Assembly: GCA_964507325.1 (NCBI GenBank)
Contig: CAZDQL010000040.1
Coordinates: forward strand, 1 to 56,020
DNA from: CAZDQL01 sp964507325
GTDB lineage: Bacteria; Planctomycetota; UBA1135; GCA-002686595
Length of the DNA stretch: 56,020 bases
Direction: 5' to 3'
The notes under the pieces are model-generated. The model was not told the origin of the DNA. It worked only from the letters and a program-made list of their open reading frames with translations, and searched no databases. Positions 7,584-15,729 of this stretch are shown piece by piece. The first letter of the stretch is position 1. The number at the start of each line of letters is the position of its first letter. Position numbers and translations under genes: made by a program.

Positions 7584-8491
7584 TGGGAGTCCTCGGGGGA
7601 TTCCGCGGGGACCCCGGGGGTCGCTGGTTGCTTGCGATGGACGGCGCGGGCGGCGAGGTGCCCCGCCTCGTAGAGGATGACGATGGGGACCGCCATCATC
7701 AGCTGGGTGAAGGGGTCGGGCGGGGTCAGGAGGGCGCCCACGACCAGCGAGCCGACGAGCATGTGGGGGCGGTACTTGGAGAAGAAGCGCGGCTCGACCA
7801 GGCCGACCTTGGTCAGCGCCACCATCACCACCGGGAGCTGGAAGACGGTCCCCAGGGCCAGGGTCAGGGCCACCAGGAAGGTCCAGTAGTTGCCGATCGT
7901 CTCCCAGTACTGGATCTCCCGGATCGTCATCGACGCCAGGAAGTAGAGGGCGTTCGGCACCATCACGAAGTAGCCGAAGAGGACCCCCCCCAGGAAGAGC
8001 AGCGCACTGAGGGGGAAGTAGGAGTGCACCACCCGCTTCTCGTTCTTGTAGAGCCCGGCGGCGATGAACTGCCACATCTGCCAGAGCAGGAAGGGCCCCC
8101 CGATGAAGAGCGCGTAGTAGAAGCACATCTTCATCTGGAAGAAGAGTCCGTGGGCCGCCGCGTCCCCCTTGGGTCGATCGGGCACGATGCGGTCCGGACG
8201 CAGGACCTCCAGCTCGGGAGGGGGCGTGTACCAGTCCTCCCAGGCGTCGGGGTCCTTGGCGATCTCCTCCCCGGCGATCTGCTTGAGATCCGCGTTGAGC
8301 CGCACGGAGGCGTAGCGGTAGGGCCCCATCGTCCAGCGGGTCAGATCGTTGCGGAAGGCCCACCCCACGCAGAAGACCACCAGGATCACGACCGTCGACT
8401 TGATCAGCCGCGAGCGCAGCTCCTCCAGGTGCTCCCCCAGCGTCATGCGGGAGGACTCGACCGGATCGTCTTCTTCCTGGTCCCTGACCAC
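7580..8491 (-). CDS. tatC: Twin-arginine translocase subunit TatC with enlarged first periplasmic loop
   Basis: A 303-residue TatC, longer than the usual 240-260. The N-terminal MTLGEHLEELRSRL motif and the conserved FFQMKMCFYYALFIGGPFLL, YFPLSALLFLGGVLFGYFVM and LGTVFQLPVVMVAL membrane segments are all present, as is the late RPHMLVGSLVVGALLTPPDPFTQ region. About 60 extra hydrophilic residues (roughly 60-118) lie in the first periplasmic loop, the loop that in other bacteria contacts signal peptides and TatA/B. TatC is the receptor for twin-arginine signal peptides in the inner membrane. No tatA or tatB gene lies alongside. The start is GTG at 8491, placed 9 nt after a TAGAGT box. Confidence 0.95.
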   Translation of the reverse strand: MVRDQEEDDPVESSRMTLGEHLEELRSRLIKSTVVILVVFCVGWAFRNDLTRWTMGPYRYASVRLNADLKQIAGEEIAKDPDAWEDWYTPPPELEVLRPDRIVPDRPKGDAAAHGLFFQMKMCFYYALFIGGPFLLWQMWQFIAAGLYKNEKRVVHSYFPLSALLFLGGVLFGYFVMVPNALYFLASMTIREIQYWETIGNYWTFLVALTLALGTVFQLPVVMVALTKVGLVEPRFFSKYRPHMLVGSLVVGALLTPPDPFTQLMMAVPIVILYEAGHLAARAVHRKQPATPGVPAESPEDSQ

Positions 8492-8500
8492 GGTCCTCGG

Positions 8501-8506
8501 ACTCTA
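8501..8506 (-). promoter_or_regulatory. Candidate -10 box for tatC (leaderless)
   Basis: TAGAGT on the minus strand ends 9 nt before the tatC GTG, so transcription would start at or very near the start codon. A weak TTCGGG lies 17 nt upstream. A terminator hairpin for the preceding gene sits just upstream of it. Confidence 0.4.
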
Positions 8507-8514
8507 CTAATGAA

Positions 8515-8540
8515 ACGGGCGGACCCGAAGGCCCGCCCGT
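8515..8540 (-). terminator. Intrinsic terminator with UUCG tetraloop
   Basis: On the minus strand ACGGGCGGGCC-TTCG-GGTCCGCCCGT forms an 11-bp stem with one G-U pair and a UUCG loop, followed by TTCATT. It lies about 60 nt past the stop of the coiled-coil/BRCT-like gene and before tatC, so it separates two transcription units on the same strand. Confidence 0.8.
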
Positions 8541-8601
8541 CGGCGTTTGCGGTTCACGCGAGCCAGATCCGTCGGGCTGGCGGCGGAAATCCAGCTCCGC
8601 G

Positions 8602-9861
8602 CTAGCGGCGGAAAAACTGGCGGAAATCGTTGATCGAGATGATCGAGCAGCCCTGGGCGACCGCGTCCTTGTACACGGTCAGCTCGGAGGGTTGGATCGG
8701 GTCCTCCACCGGCTCGCCTTCCTCGTCGTAGAAGAGCGGCCCGCCGACGATCAGGTAGTTGGTGGTGTGGTCGATCTGCTTCTGGACGGTGATCCCGATG
8801 TCGGCCAGGGCCAGCCCCAGCTCGGCTTCGTTGTAGACGCCGGAGAAGCGCCCGACGAGCACGGCGTACTTCTCACCCTCGGGGTCGTAGACCGGGTTGA
8901 AGATCTTGTCCCCGGTGACGACCGGATCGAAGGGATCCGCCACGTCGAAGATGCGCACCTTGGAGCGCTGCGCCTCGACCTCGATCACCTCGGCGAAGCC
9001 CTTGGTCACCTCGCCCCTGGGGTTGGGGTTGCCGGTGCGGACTTCGAAGACGACCCCCTCGCTGATGCGGTCGGTCGTGCCGCGATCGATCCAACCGATG
9101 CCGAGGGGCTTGGAGACCGCCAGGACCGCCCCGTCGGCGGTCTCGCTACGCCGCTGGACGTCGTCGAGCTGGCGCTGCAGGGAGCCCATGCGGGTGGCGG
9201 CCTTGGAAGCGTCTTGCTCGGCGACCAGGGCGAGCTCGTCGTTGCGCTCCTTCTCGGTGTTCAGCTCGTCGTCGATCTGGTTGCGCGAGGCGCGCATGTC
9301 CGCCAGGTCGCCTTCGAGCTGGGCGATGCGGTCGTTCAGGCTCTGCTCCAGGTCGTCGCGCTCCCGCTGCAGGGTCGAGAGCTGATCGTTGAGCTGGCTG
9401 GAGGTGGTGCGGGTCGCCGCCTGGGCGGCGGTGAGCTGGCCCTTCAGGGAGGTGATCTGGCTCTCGAGGGTGCCCACCTTCTGCACCTGGGTGTTGTAGG
9501 CCGCCAGGATCGGAGGAATCACGCTCTCGAAATCGCTGATCGAGTCCCCCAGGCCGGGGATGCCGAGCTGGAGGTTCCCCAGGGCCGCCTGGGCGGCGGC
9601 GGGGTCCGACACCGAGCCCGCGTCGTCACGGTCGTACCAGCCGAGGGCCACGGTGATGTCGCGCACCACGTCGAGGGCGGCATCGCGCGCCGTGTTGGCC
9701 TTCGCTAGATCCGAGGCCATCGCCGTGCGGTCCCCCTTGGCTTGCTCGGCCGCCTGGTTCGAGACGTACGCGAAGGCCAGGGCGACGAAGAACAGGACGA
9801 TCACGACGATCATCCACACGGCGCTGACGCGGGCGGCGCCACGGTTGGAGAGCTGGTTCAT
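8602..9861 (-). CDS. Membrane-anchored coiled-coil protein with C-terminal BRCT-like fold
   Basis: A 419-residue protein. One N-terminal TM helix (about 13-33, VWMIVVIVLFFVALAFAYV) is followed by about 220 residues of Gln/Asp/Arg-rich coiled coil (for example LNDQLSTLQRERDDLEQSLN). A beta-rich segment comes next (GIGWIDRGTTDRISEGVVFE, residues about 255-330). The last 89 residues have the BRCT order: YAVLVGRFSG, a helix ALADIGITVQKQID, TTNYLIVGG, a helix VYKDAVAQGCS, IISINDFRQFF. BRCT domains normally bind phosphopeptides or DNA ends in cytoplasmic repair proteins, so its place behind a single TM helix is unusual. The start is the ATG at 9861, directly before the TM helix; an upstream Pro/Arg-rich extension is not credible. 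It has its own promoter and terminator. Confidence 0.8.
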   Translation of the reverse strand: MNQLSNRGAARVSAVWMIVVIVLFFVALAFAYVSNQAAEQAKGDRTAMASDLAKANTARDAALDVVRDITVALGWYDRDDAGSVSDPAAAQAALGNLQLGIPGLGDSISDFESVIPPILAAYNTQVQKVGTLESQITSLKGQLTAAQAATRTTSSQLNDQLSTLQRERDDLEQSLNDRIAQLEGDLADMRASRNQIDDELNTEKERNDELALVAEQDASKAATRMGSLQRQLDDVQRRSETADGAVLAVSKPLGIGWIDRGTTDRISEGVVFEVRTGNPNPRGEVTKGFAEVIEVEAQRSKVRIFDVADPFDPVVTGDKIFNPVYDPEGEKYAVLVGRFSGVYNEAELGLALADIGITVQKQIDHTTNYLIVGGPLFYDEEGEPVEDPIQPSELTVYKDAVAQGCSIISINDFRQFFRR

Positions 9862-10012
9862 GCGGTCGAATCCTGGATGGGGACGGCCCTGGGGGCCGCC
9901 ACGCGGCCGGGGACGGCGCGGAATCGGATGGGGGTTGGGGGGATGGGCGCTGCAGCGGCCGAACGAGGTCGGCCGCAGCTCGGGGGCGCCGGGGCTCGGA
10001 ATGGGGGGCACT

Positions 10013-10041
10013 TAGATAACCGACGGGCCCTCGGGCGGCAA
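10013..10041 (-). promoter_or_regulatory. Candidate promoter for the coiled-coil/BRCT-like gene
   Basis: On the minus strand TTGCCG (10041-10036), a 17-nt spacer and TATCTA (10018-10013). It would give a leader of about 145 nt. The 311-bp gap between this gene and coaE (9862-10172) otherwise holds only this box and the divergent one below. Confidence 0.4.
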
Positions 10042-10053
10042 GTCATGAGGAGC

Positions 10054-10082
10054 TTGACCCGCCCCTCAGAGGGGCCGACGAT
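10054..10082 (+). promoter_or_regulatory. Candidate promoter for coaE-rho
   Basis: TTGACC (10054-10059), a 17-nt spacer and GACGAT (10077-10082). The -35 is good and the -10 weak. A small inverted repeat GCCCCTC-AGAGGGGC (10061-10075) lies inside the spacer. It is back-to-back with the candidate promoter on the other strand. Confidence 0.4.
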
Positions 10083-10172
10083 GGACCGCTCCTGCGGGGA
10101 ACCGGTCGGATCGGACCGGATGCGACCCGTCGGCCCTCCCCTACCGCGCTCTGCCGGCGCGGTTTCGCGCCC

Positions 10173-10832
10173 GTGTCCTCCAGCGCGCCACTTCCCCGAC
10201 CCGAGCCGCCCGAGCGCCCGCGACCCGTCGTCTTCGGCGTCTTGGGGGGGATCGCGTCGGGCAAGTCCGCCGTGGCGGCCCGCCTCGCGGGCCCTGGAGG
10301 GCGGGTGATCGACGCGGACCGGCTGGCCCGCGAGGTGCTGGGGGACCCCGAGCTGGCCCGGGACCTCGCGCAGGCCTTCGGAGAAGGGGTCTTCGGCCCC
10401 GCGGGGGTCGACCGGGAGGCCCTGGCCCGGGCGGTTTTCGACGATCCCGAGGCCCGAGACCGGCTCGAGGGGTGGATCCACCCCCGCGTTCGTGCGAGGA
10501 TCCTGGCCGCTCTCGCCGAGGCCGAGGCGCAGGGGACCGAGCGAGTCGCGCTCGACGTCCCCCTGCTCCTCGAGAACGACTCCCGCCACGGCCTCGTCGC
10601 GCGCTGCGACCACCTGGTCTTCGTCGACGCTCCCCTGGAGGAGCGCGAGCGACGCGCGATCGAGCACCGCGGCTGGGCCCCCGGCGAGGTTGCCCGGCGC
10701 GAGGCCGCACAGCTCCCCCTCGACCAGAAGCGTGCCCGCGCGGACTTCGTGATCTCCAACACCCGCTCCCCAGCGGAGCTAGACGCCGCCGTGGACCAGA
10801 TCCTGGCGGAACTCGGTCTGGCCCGCAACTGA
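10173..10832 (+). CDS. coaE: Dephospho-CoA kinase
   Basis: A 219-residue CoaE starting at GTG. The P-loop is GVLGGIASGKS, followed by the DADRLAREVL motif that contacts the substrate, IHPRVRARI, VALDVPLLLEN and FVDAPLEERERRAIEHRG, all in family order. It phosphorylates the 3'-OH of dephospho-CoA, the last step of coenzyme A synthesis, in the cytoplasm. The N-terminal 18 residues are Pro-rich and not conserved in the family, so the true start could lie a few codons later. rho follows 38 nt downstream; the coaE-rho arrangement suggests one transcript. Confidence 0.94.
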   Translation: MSSSAPLPRPEPPERPRPVVFGVLGGIASGKSAVAARLAGPGGRVIDADRLAREVLGDPELARDLAQAFGEGVFGPAGVDREALARAVFDDPEARDRLEGWIHPRVRARILAALAEAEAQGTERVALDVPLLLENDSRHGLVARCDHLVFVDAPLEERERRAIEHRGWAPGEVARREAAQLPLDQKRARADFVISNTRSPAELDAAVDQILAELGLARN

Positions 10833-10870
10833 GCGGTCCATCACCCCAGAGTCTTCGAAACGGTCCACCT

Positions 10871-12328
10871 ATGGCCCAGACCAAGAACAAGCGTCAGAAG
10901 TTCAAGTACAAGCAGGGCGGCGGCCAGGGGCGCAGCCAGGCCAAGGCCGCCAGGAGCGGCGGGGTCTACATCGACTACAGCGCCCTGCCGGCGGACTTGG
11001 ACGAGGAGGGCTACGAGGAGCTGATCGCGTCGCTGCCCAAGTCGCGGCGCAAGACCAAGCCCAAGGCGGTCGAGCACCGCGCGCTGCTCGCCATGCACCT
11101 GGCGGAGATGCACGAGGTGGCGGCCAAGGAGAAGGTGCCCGACTTCGTGGGGCGCAACCGCCGCGACGCGATCTGGGAGATCACCACCCAGCGCCTGCGC
11201 AGCCACGTGCCGGTGATCGCCGAGGGACTCCTGGCGGAGCACGGCAAGGGGCACCACTTCATGCGCACCGACGCCACCGACTACGTGCCCGCCGCGGAGG
11301 ACGTCTTCGTCCCTCCCTCCCTGATCGAGCGCCACGCGCTGCTCACGGGGATGACCCTGCGCGGAACCCTGCGCCCCGCGGGGGAGGGAGAGCGCTACCT
11401 GTGCCTGCACGAGATCGACACGATCGACTTCCGCGATCCCGACGACGTGATCGGGCGCGCCCCCTTCAAGGAGCTGATCCCCCTCTATCCCGAGGAGCGC
11501 ATCATCCTCGAGGGCGCCCCCGAGAACCCGCTGGAGATGCGCATCGTCGACCTGATCACCCCCGTCGGCCGCGGCCAGCGGGGCCTGATCGTCTCCCCGC
11601 CCCGCTCCGGCAAGACGGTGCTGCTGCAGATGCTGGCCCAGTCGGTGGTGGCCAACGCCTCCGATTGCCACCTGATCATCCTCCTGGTGGACGAGCGACC
11701 CGAGGAGGTGACCGACTTCGAGCGTTCGGTCACCGGGGAGCGGGTGGAGGTGGTCAGCTCCACCTTCGACGAGCCCGCCCTGCGGCACATCCAGGTCTCC
11801 GAGCGGGTGATCGAGAAGGCCAAGAGCCTGGTCGAGTCGGGGGAGGACGTGGTGATCCTGCTCGACTCGATCACGCGCCTGGCGCGCGCCTGCAACACCG
11901 AGGCGCCCAGCAACGGCAAGCTGCTCTCCGGGGGGCTGGAGGCGACCGCGCTGCAGTTCCCCAAGCGCTTCTTCGGCGCCGCGCGCAACATCGAGCACGG
12001 TGGCTCCCTGACGATCCTGGGCACCGCGCTGGTGGAGACCGGCTCCAAGATGGACGAGGTAATCTTCGAGGAGTTCAAGGGCACCGGCAACATGGAGATC
12101 GTGCTCGACCGGCGCATCTCCGACCGGCGCATCTTCCCCGCCATCGACATCAACCGCTCCGCCACCCGCAAGGAGGAGCTGCTCTTCACCCCCGAGGAGC
12201 TGGAGCGGGTCTGGATGCTGCGCAAGGTCCTGAACGAGCTGGACCCGGTGGAGGCGATGGAGATGCTGATCCAGAAGATGCGCAAGACGGGGGTCAACGC
12301 GGAGTTCCTGCTGACGATCGGGGGGTAG
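10871..12328 (+). CDS. rho: Transcription termination factor Rho
   Basis: A 485-residue hexameric RNA helicase. The N-terminal 60 residues are Lys/Arg/Gly-rich and disordered-looking (KRQKFKYKQGGGQGRSQAK). The RNA-binding domain includes GLLAEHGKGHHFMR and the ATPase domain has the P-loop SPPRSGKTVLLQ, VDERPEEVTDFERSV, Walker B VVILLDSITRLARA and ALVETGSKMDEVIFEEFKGTGNME. The P-loop is PPRSGKT, where enterobacterial Rho has PPKAGKT. The start is the ATG at 10871; the frame is open further upstream, but only as a shadow of coaE. Rho stops untranslated transcripts in the cytoplasm. Confidence 0.97.
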   Translation: MAQTKNKRQKFKYKQGGGQGRSQAKAARSGGVYIDYSALPADLDEEGYEELIASLPKSRRKTKPKAVEHRALLAMHLAEMHEVAAKEKVPDFVGRNRRDAIWEITTQRLRSHVPVIAEGLLAEHGKGHHFMRTDATDYVPAAEDVFVPPSLIERHALLTGMTLRGTLRPAGEGERYLCLHEIDTIDFRDPDDVIGRAPFKELIPLYPEERIILEGAPENPLEMRIVDLITPVGRGQRGLIVSPPRSGKTVLLQMLAQSVVANASDCHLIILLVDERPEEVTDFERSVTGERVEVVSSTFDEPALRHIQVSERVIEKAKSLVESGEDVVILLDSITRLARACNTEAPSNGKLLSGGLEATALQFPKRFFGAARNIEHGGSLTILGTALVETGSKMDEVIFEEFKGTGNMEIVLDRRISDRRIFPAIDINRSATRKEELLFTPEELERVWMLRKVLNELDPVEAMEMLIQKMRKTGVNAEFLLTIGG

Positions 12329-12350
12329 CCAGCTGGATCGGTAGCGAGCG

Positions 12351-13301
12351 CTACCCAGCCGGATCGCTCACGCGCAGGATCTGCGCCAGGGCGCGGCGCC
12401 CCTGCCCCAGGGCGCGCCGCGACCGGTCGACGCGCGGCAGCTCGGAGAGCGCCAGGGCCAACCACACCAGCTCCTCGCGCCGGCCGGCGATCGCCGCGTC
12501 GAGGGCGTCGCGCCAGAGCGCGGCCAGGTGGTCGTGGGCGTCGCCGCGGTCGTCGATGTACTTCCACAACGCCAGCAGGCGGTTCTTCTCGTGGGCGGCG
12601 CGCACCAGCTCCTCGGGCACCCTGGACGCGATCGAGCCGGGGCGGCGGTGCTCCACCACCGCGCGAGGCACCTCGAGCACCAGTCGTCCGCTGCGCCAGG
12701 CGTCGAGGCCCAGGTCGACCTCCTCCCAGCCGAAGGGGGCGTAGATCCCGTCGAACCCGCCGCGTTCGAGGAACTCCTCGCGGCGCACCATCCAGGCGCA
12801 GGAGGGAGGGAAGGGGAGCGGACGCGGCTCCGCCGGATCCGGGCCCGTCGGGCGCGGCACGCGGTGCAGCGCCCCGTCCTCGAAGCGCAGGGCCACCGAA
12901 GAGGCGCAGGTCTCCTCGGCGCTCGGCCGGTCCCTCTCCTCCACCTCGAGCACCCGCGGTCCGACCGCGAAGACCTCCTCGACCGCGAGCATCTGCACCA
13001 GGGGTTCCAGCGCGCCCTCGCGCACCACCACGTCGGCGTGCAGGGCGAAGCAGAGCTCCCCCTCGGCGACGCGCACCCCGTCCAGGAGGGCGGCCGCGGG
13101 ACCCCCGTTGGCCACGCGGGTCACCACCCGCACCTCGGGGTGGTGCTCCTCCGCCCAGGACTCCAGCACCCCGCGGCCGGTGTCGTCGACGAGCACGATC
13201 TCCCCCGTCCCGGCGAGCTCCGCCGCCAGGGGGGGCAGAGAGGCCTCCAGGAGGGCGGTGTCCCCCAGCGAGGGGATGACGGCGGAGACGCGCAGCGTCA
13301 C
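12351..13301 (-). CDS. Family 2 glycosyltransferase
   Basis: A 316-residue GT-A fold enzyme. VSAVIPSLGDTALLEASL opens the nucleotide-binding half, followed by EIVLVDDTGRG, NGGPAAALLDGVRVAEGE and the metal-binding-like ALHADVVV (in place of a strict DxD). The second half has MVRREEFLERGGFDG and FGWEEVDLGLDAWRSG, the acceptor-side motif with the catalytic-base ED/EE. No TM segment is seen, so it is a cytoplasmic transferase. The start is the GTG at 13301, overlapping the stop of the preceding GT4-coiled-coil gene by GTGA, so the two are translationally coupled and probably act on the same surface glycan. The donor and acceptor cannot be told from sequence. Confidence 0.87.
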   Translation of the reverse strand: MTLRVSAVIPSLGDTALLEASLPPLAAELAGTGEIVLVDDTGRGVLESWAEEHHPEVRVVTRVANGGPAAALLDGVRVAEGELCFALHADVVVREGALEPLVQMLAVEEVFAVGPRVLEVEERDRPSAEETCASSVALRFEDGALHRVPRPTGPDPAEPRPLPFPPSCAWMVRREEFLERGGFDGIYAPFGWEEVDLGLDAWRSGRLVLEVPRAVVEHRRPGSIASRVPEELVRAAHEKNRLLALWKYIDDRGDAHDHLAALWRDALDAAIAGRREELVWLALALSELPRVDRSRRALGQGRRALAQILRVSDPAG

Positions 13302-15664
13302 GGGCGACCTCCCCCGGCTCCGCCGGGCGTGTCGGCGTCGGACGTCCAGGTGCGGGCGCGGGTCGCCAGACCTCCGCCCACGAGACGCGCGAAGAAGCTC
13401 TCGGAAGCGCGGCGGGCGGCGGCCATCTCCTCGCGCCGCCAGGCCAGCTCGCGCGCCAAACGTTGCAGGCCCTCGCGGCCGGAGGCGAGGGTCAGGCTCA
13501 GGTCGACCTCCCCTTCCTCCCCGCCGGTGTCCTGATCCGGCGCGGGGTGACTGGTGCTGAGGACGAGCTCCGCCACCAAGCTGCCCAGCTCGCCGCGCAG
13601 CCAATCCTGGTGCTCGCGCAGGTGGTCGAGCTCGCTCTCGAGGCGCTCGAAGTGGGCCACGATCGCCTCCGACTCGGTCAGCTCCCCGCCGGACTCCTGC
13701 CCGGCCACCCGCTCCCGCAGCCAGCGCATCTCGGCCGCGCCCTCCTCGAGGGTCTGGCGCAGGAAGGCGCGGTCGCTCTCCAGGCCGTCGGCCGCCTCGC
13801 GGGCGCTCTGCACCTGCGTCTCGAGCTCGGCCACCAGCTTCAGGCGAGCGTTGAGCTCCTCTTCGAGGCGCTCGCGCTCGCAGGCGTCCGCCTCCGTTTC
13901 GCGCTGGAGCTCCCGGTGGGCGGCGGTCAGGTCGTCGACCTCGGCGCGCCGCTGCTCGAGCGCCCGCTCGTACTCCTCGATGCGGCCGCGCAGCTCGCCG
14001 AGCTGTTCCAGGTGCCAGGAGGAGCGCTCCTCCAGCTCGCGGCGCGTCTCCTCCTGGTGGTTGAGCCGGCGCTCGAGGCGGCCGATCAGACGCCGGTCGG
14101 CGGCCGCGGCGTCCCGCAGCCGTGAGCCGCGCCCGGCCGCCAGGATCAGGTAGTCGCGCAGTTCCCCCTTCAGCCCCATCTGGGCGCCCAGCGCCCCGAG
14201 GCCGTTCACCACCTGGCCGAAGAGGGCGTGGGTGGGCAGCTCGGAGAGCTCGCGGTAGCGCTCGGAGAACTGCTCCAGGTGCGCGGGCAGGCGCGGGCCG
14301 GTGCGCCGTGCGGCGGCACCCTCGATCAGGGTGCGGTAGGTCTCGATCCACTCCTCCGCCTCGGCTTCGATCGAGCGCGGCGCGACGAGCTCCATCTCGA
14401 AGCGGTCGTGCAGGAACTCCTCGGCGACGAAGCGCCCCATGGCCCGGGCCAGGGCGCGCACGTCCCCCTGGTCGAAGAGCAGCCCGTCGACGTCGTCGCG
14501 CAGCGCCTCAGCGAAAGCCTCGGTGCGCGGCGCGATCACCGGCCGGCGGGCGGCGTAGGACTGCTGGATCTCGAAGGGCGGGTTCGCGCTCCAGAGGGTC
14601 GGCAGCACCAGGACGTCCAGGTCCTCGAGCAGCTCGGCGGCGTCCTCGGCGCGGTAGGGCCCCCCCCAATCGGCCCCCAGCTCCATCGCCCGATGGCGCA
14701 TCCGGCGCAGGTAACCCCGCTCGTCGGAGTCGCCGTGGATCACCAGGCTGGCCTCGGTGGGATCGAGCTCGGAGTAGGCCTCGAGCAGGAGGTGCACCCC
14801 CTCGCGGCGCCGGACCGAGCCCATGAACCCGAAGCGCAGCGCGCCGCGCGGACCGCGGCTGGCGTCGGGGTGTTCGAAGCGCGCCAGGTCGATCCCCGCC
14901 GGTCGCCAGTCCACGGCGCGCCCCAGGGTCCCCGAGAGCTTGCGCGCCAGGTAGCGCGAAGCGGCGAAGCGCGCGTCGAGGGCGATGAAGGCGCGGCGCC
15001 TGCGCTCGGCGCGTTCCCGCAGGCTCTGGCGGGCGTCGTCGAGCCCTTCGAGCTCGCGCTCCCCACTCAGGATCTCCTGCAGCCCGGACCACTCCTCTTC
15101 CCGGAGCTCCTCGCTCAGGACCAGGTCGTGCTCGCCCACCCTCCGGGACAGACCCGCGAGGTAACGGCGCGCGAGCAGACAGCGCGCCTCCACCTCCCGG
15201 TCCCCGGGCTCGATCGGTCGACCGTCCGGCTGGAGCAGCGTCGGGCGGTCGGAGACCGCGGACCAGTCGTGGGCGCAGTAGACGGTCGGGATCCCGCGAC
15301 CGCGCGCCTCGGCCACGGCCCGCAGCCCGACGCTCGCGAGCTCCTCGAAGTGCACCACCTCGGGCCGCTCCCGGTCCAAGAAGGCGGCGAAGGCGTCGGC
15401 CCGCTCCTCCTCCTCCGGCTCGTCATCCTCCGGCGCGTGGTACCAGGTGACCGCCCAGTGGCTCTCCGCTACTCCCGCCGCAGCGCCGACGCTGCGTTGC
15501 TCGCGCCGTTGGGCCAGGGGCTCGAGGCCGGGCAGGGAGCGGGGCGCGAAGACCTCCACCTGGCAGCCCCGGAGGGCGAGGGCGTTCGCCAGGGCCTCGG
15601 CGTGGGTCTCGACGCCGGAGCGGGCGAAGGGAGGCAAACCGGGTACGACGAGGGCGACTCGCAT
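13298..15664 (-). CDS. Family 4 glycosyltransferase fused to a long C-terminal coiled coil
   Basis: A 788-residue protein. Residues 1-430 are a GT-B enzyme: MRVALVVPGLPPFARSGVET, VVHFEELASVGLRAVAEARG, then FGFMGSVRRREGVHLLLEAY, LVLPTLWSANPPFEIQQS and VDGLLFDQGDVRALARAMG in the donor-binding half. Residues about 500-740 are Glu/Arg/Leu-rich heptads (RRLNHQEETRRELEERSSWH and so on) that look like a continuous coiled coil, an unusual partner for a GT4 domain. The downstream GT2 gene overlaps by 4 nt. A strong promoter match lies directly upstream. The coiled coil could act as a ruler or scaffold, as in chain-length-controlling glycosyltransferases, but that is inference. Confidence 0.85.
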   Translation of the reverse strand: MRVALVVPGLPPFARSGVETHAEALANALALRGCQVEVFAPRSLPGLEPLAQRREQRSVGAAAGVAESHWAVTWYHAPEDDEPEEEERADAFAAFLDRERPEVVHFEELASVGLRAVAEARGRGIPTVYCAHDWSAVSDRPTLLQPDGRPIEPGDREVEARCLLARRYLAGLSRRVGEHDLVLSEELREEEWSGLQEILSGERELEGLDDARQSLRERAERRRRAFIALDARFAASRYLARKLSGTLGRAVDWRPAGIDLARFEHPDASRGPRGALRFGFMGSVRRREGVHLLLEAYSELDPTEASLVIHGDSDERGYLRRMRHRAMELGADWGGPYRAEDAAELLEDLDVLVLPTLWSANPPFEIQQSYAARRPVIAPRTEAFAEALRDDVDGLLFDQGDVRALARAMGRFVAEEFLHDRFEMELVAPRSIEAEAEEWIETYRTLIEGAAARRTGPRLPAHLEQFSERYRELSELPTHALFGQVVNGLGALGAQMGLKGELRDYLILAAGRGSRLRDAAAADRRLIGRLERRLNHQEETRRELEERSSWHLEQLGELRGRIEEYERALEQRRAEVDDLTAAHRELQRETEADACERERLEEELNARLKLVAELETQVQSAREAADGLESDRAFLRQTLEEGAAEMRWLRERVAGQESGGELTESEAIVAHFERLESELDHLREHQDWLRGELGSLVAELVLSTSHPAPDQDTGGEEGEVDLSLTLASGREGLQRLARELAWRREEMAAARRASESFFARLVGGGLATRARTWTSDADTPGGAGGGRP

Positions 15665-15673
15665 CCTCGTCGG

Positions 15674-15702
15674 AGTCTAGGAAGGGGTCGGAGGAGGGGC
15701 AA
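15674..15702 (-). promoter_or_regulatory. Promoter for the GT4-GT2 operon (leaderless)
   Basis: On the minus strand TTGCCC (15702-15697), exactly 17 nt, then TAGACT (15679-15674), then 9 nt to the ATG at 15664. This is the best-formed promoter in the window and predicts an mRNA starting within a few bases of the start codon. Confidence 0.6.
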
Positions 15703-15729
15703 ACCCCACACCCCCGAACGGTGGTGGGA

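Noticed and set aside
11401..12744. 447-codon open frame overlapping rho
   Set aside because: Same strand but a different frame from rho, Arg/Pro/Gly-rich, no family features. A shadow of rho.
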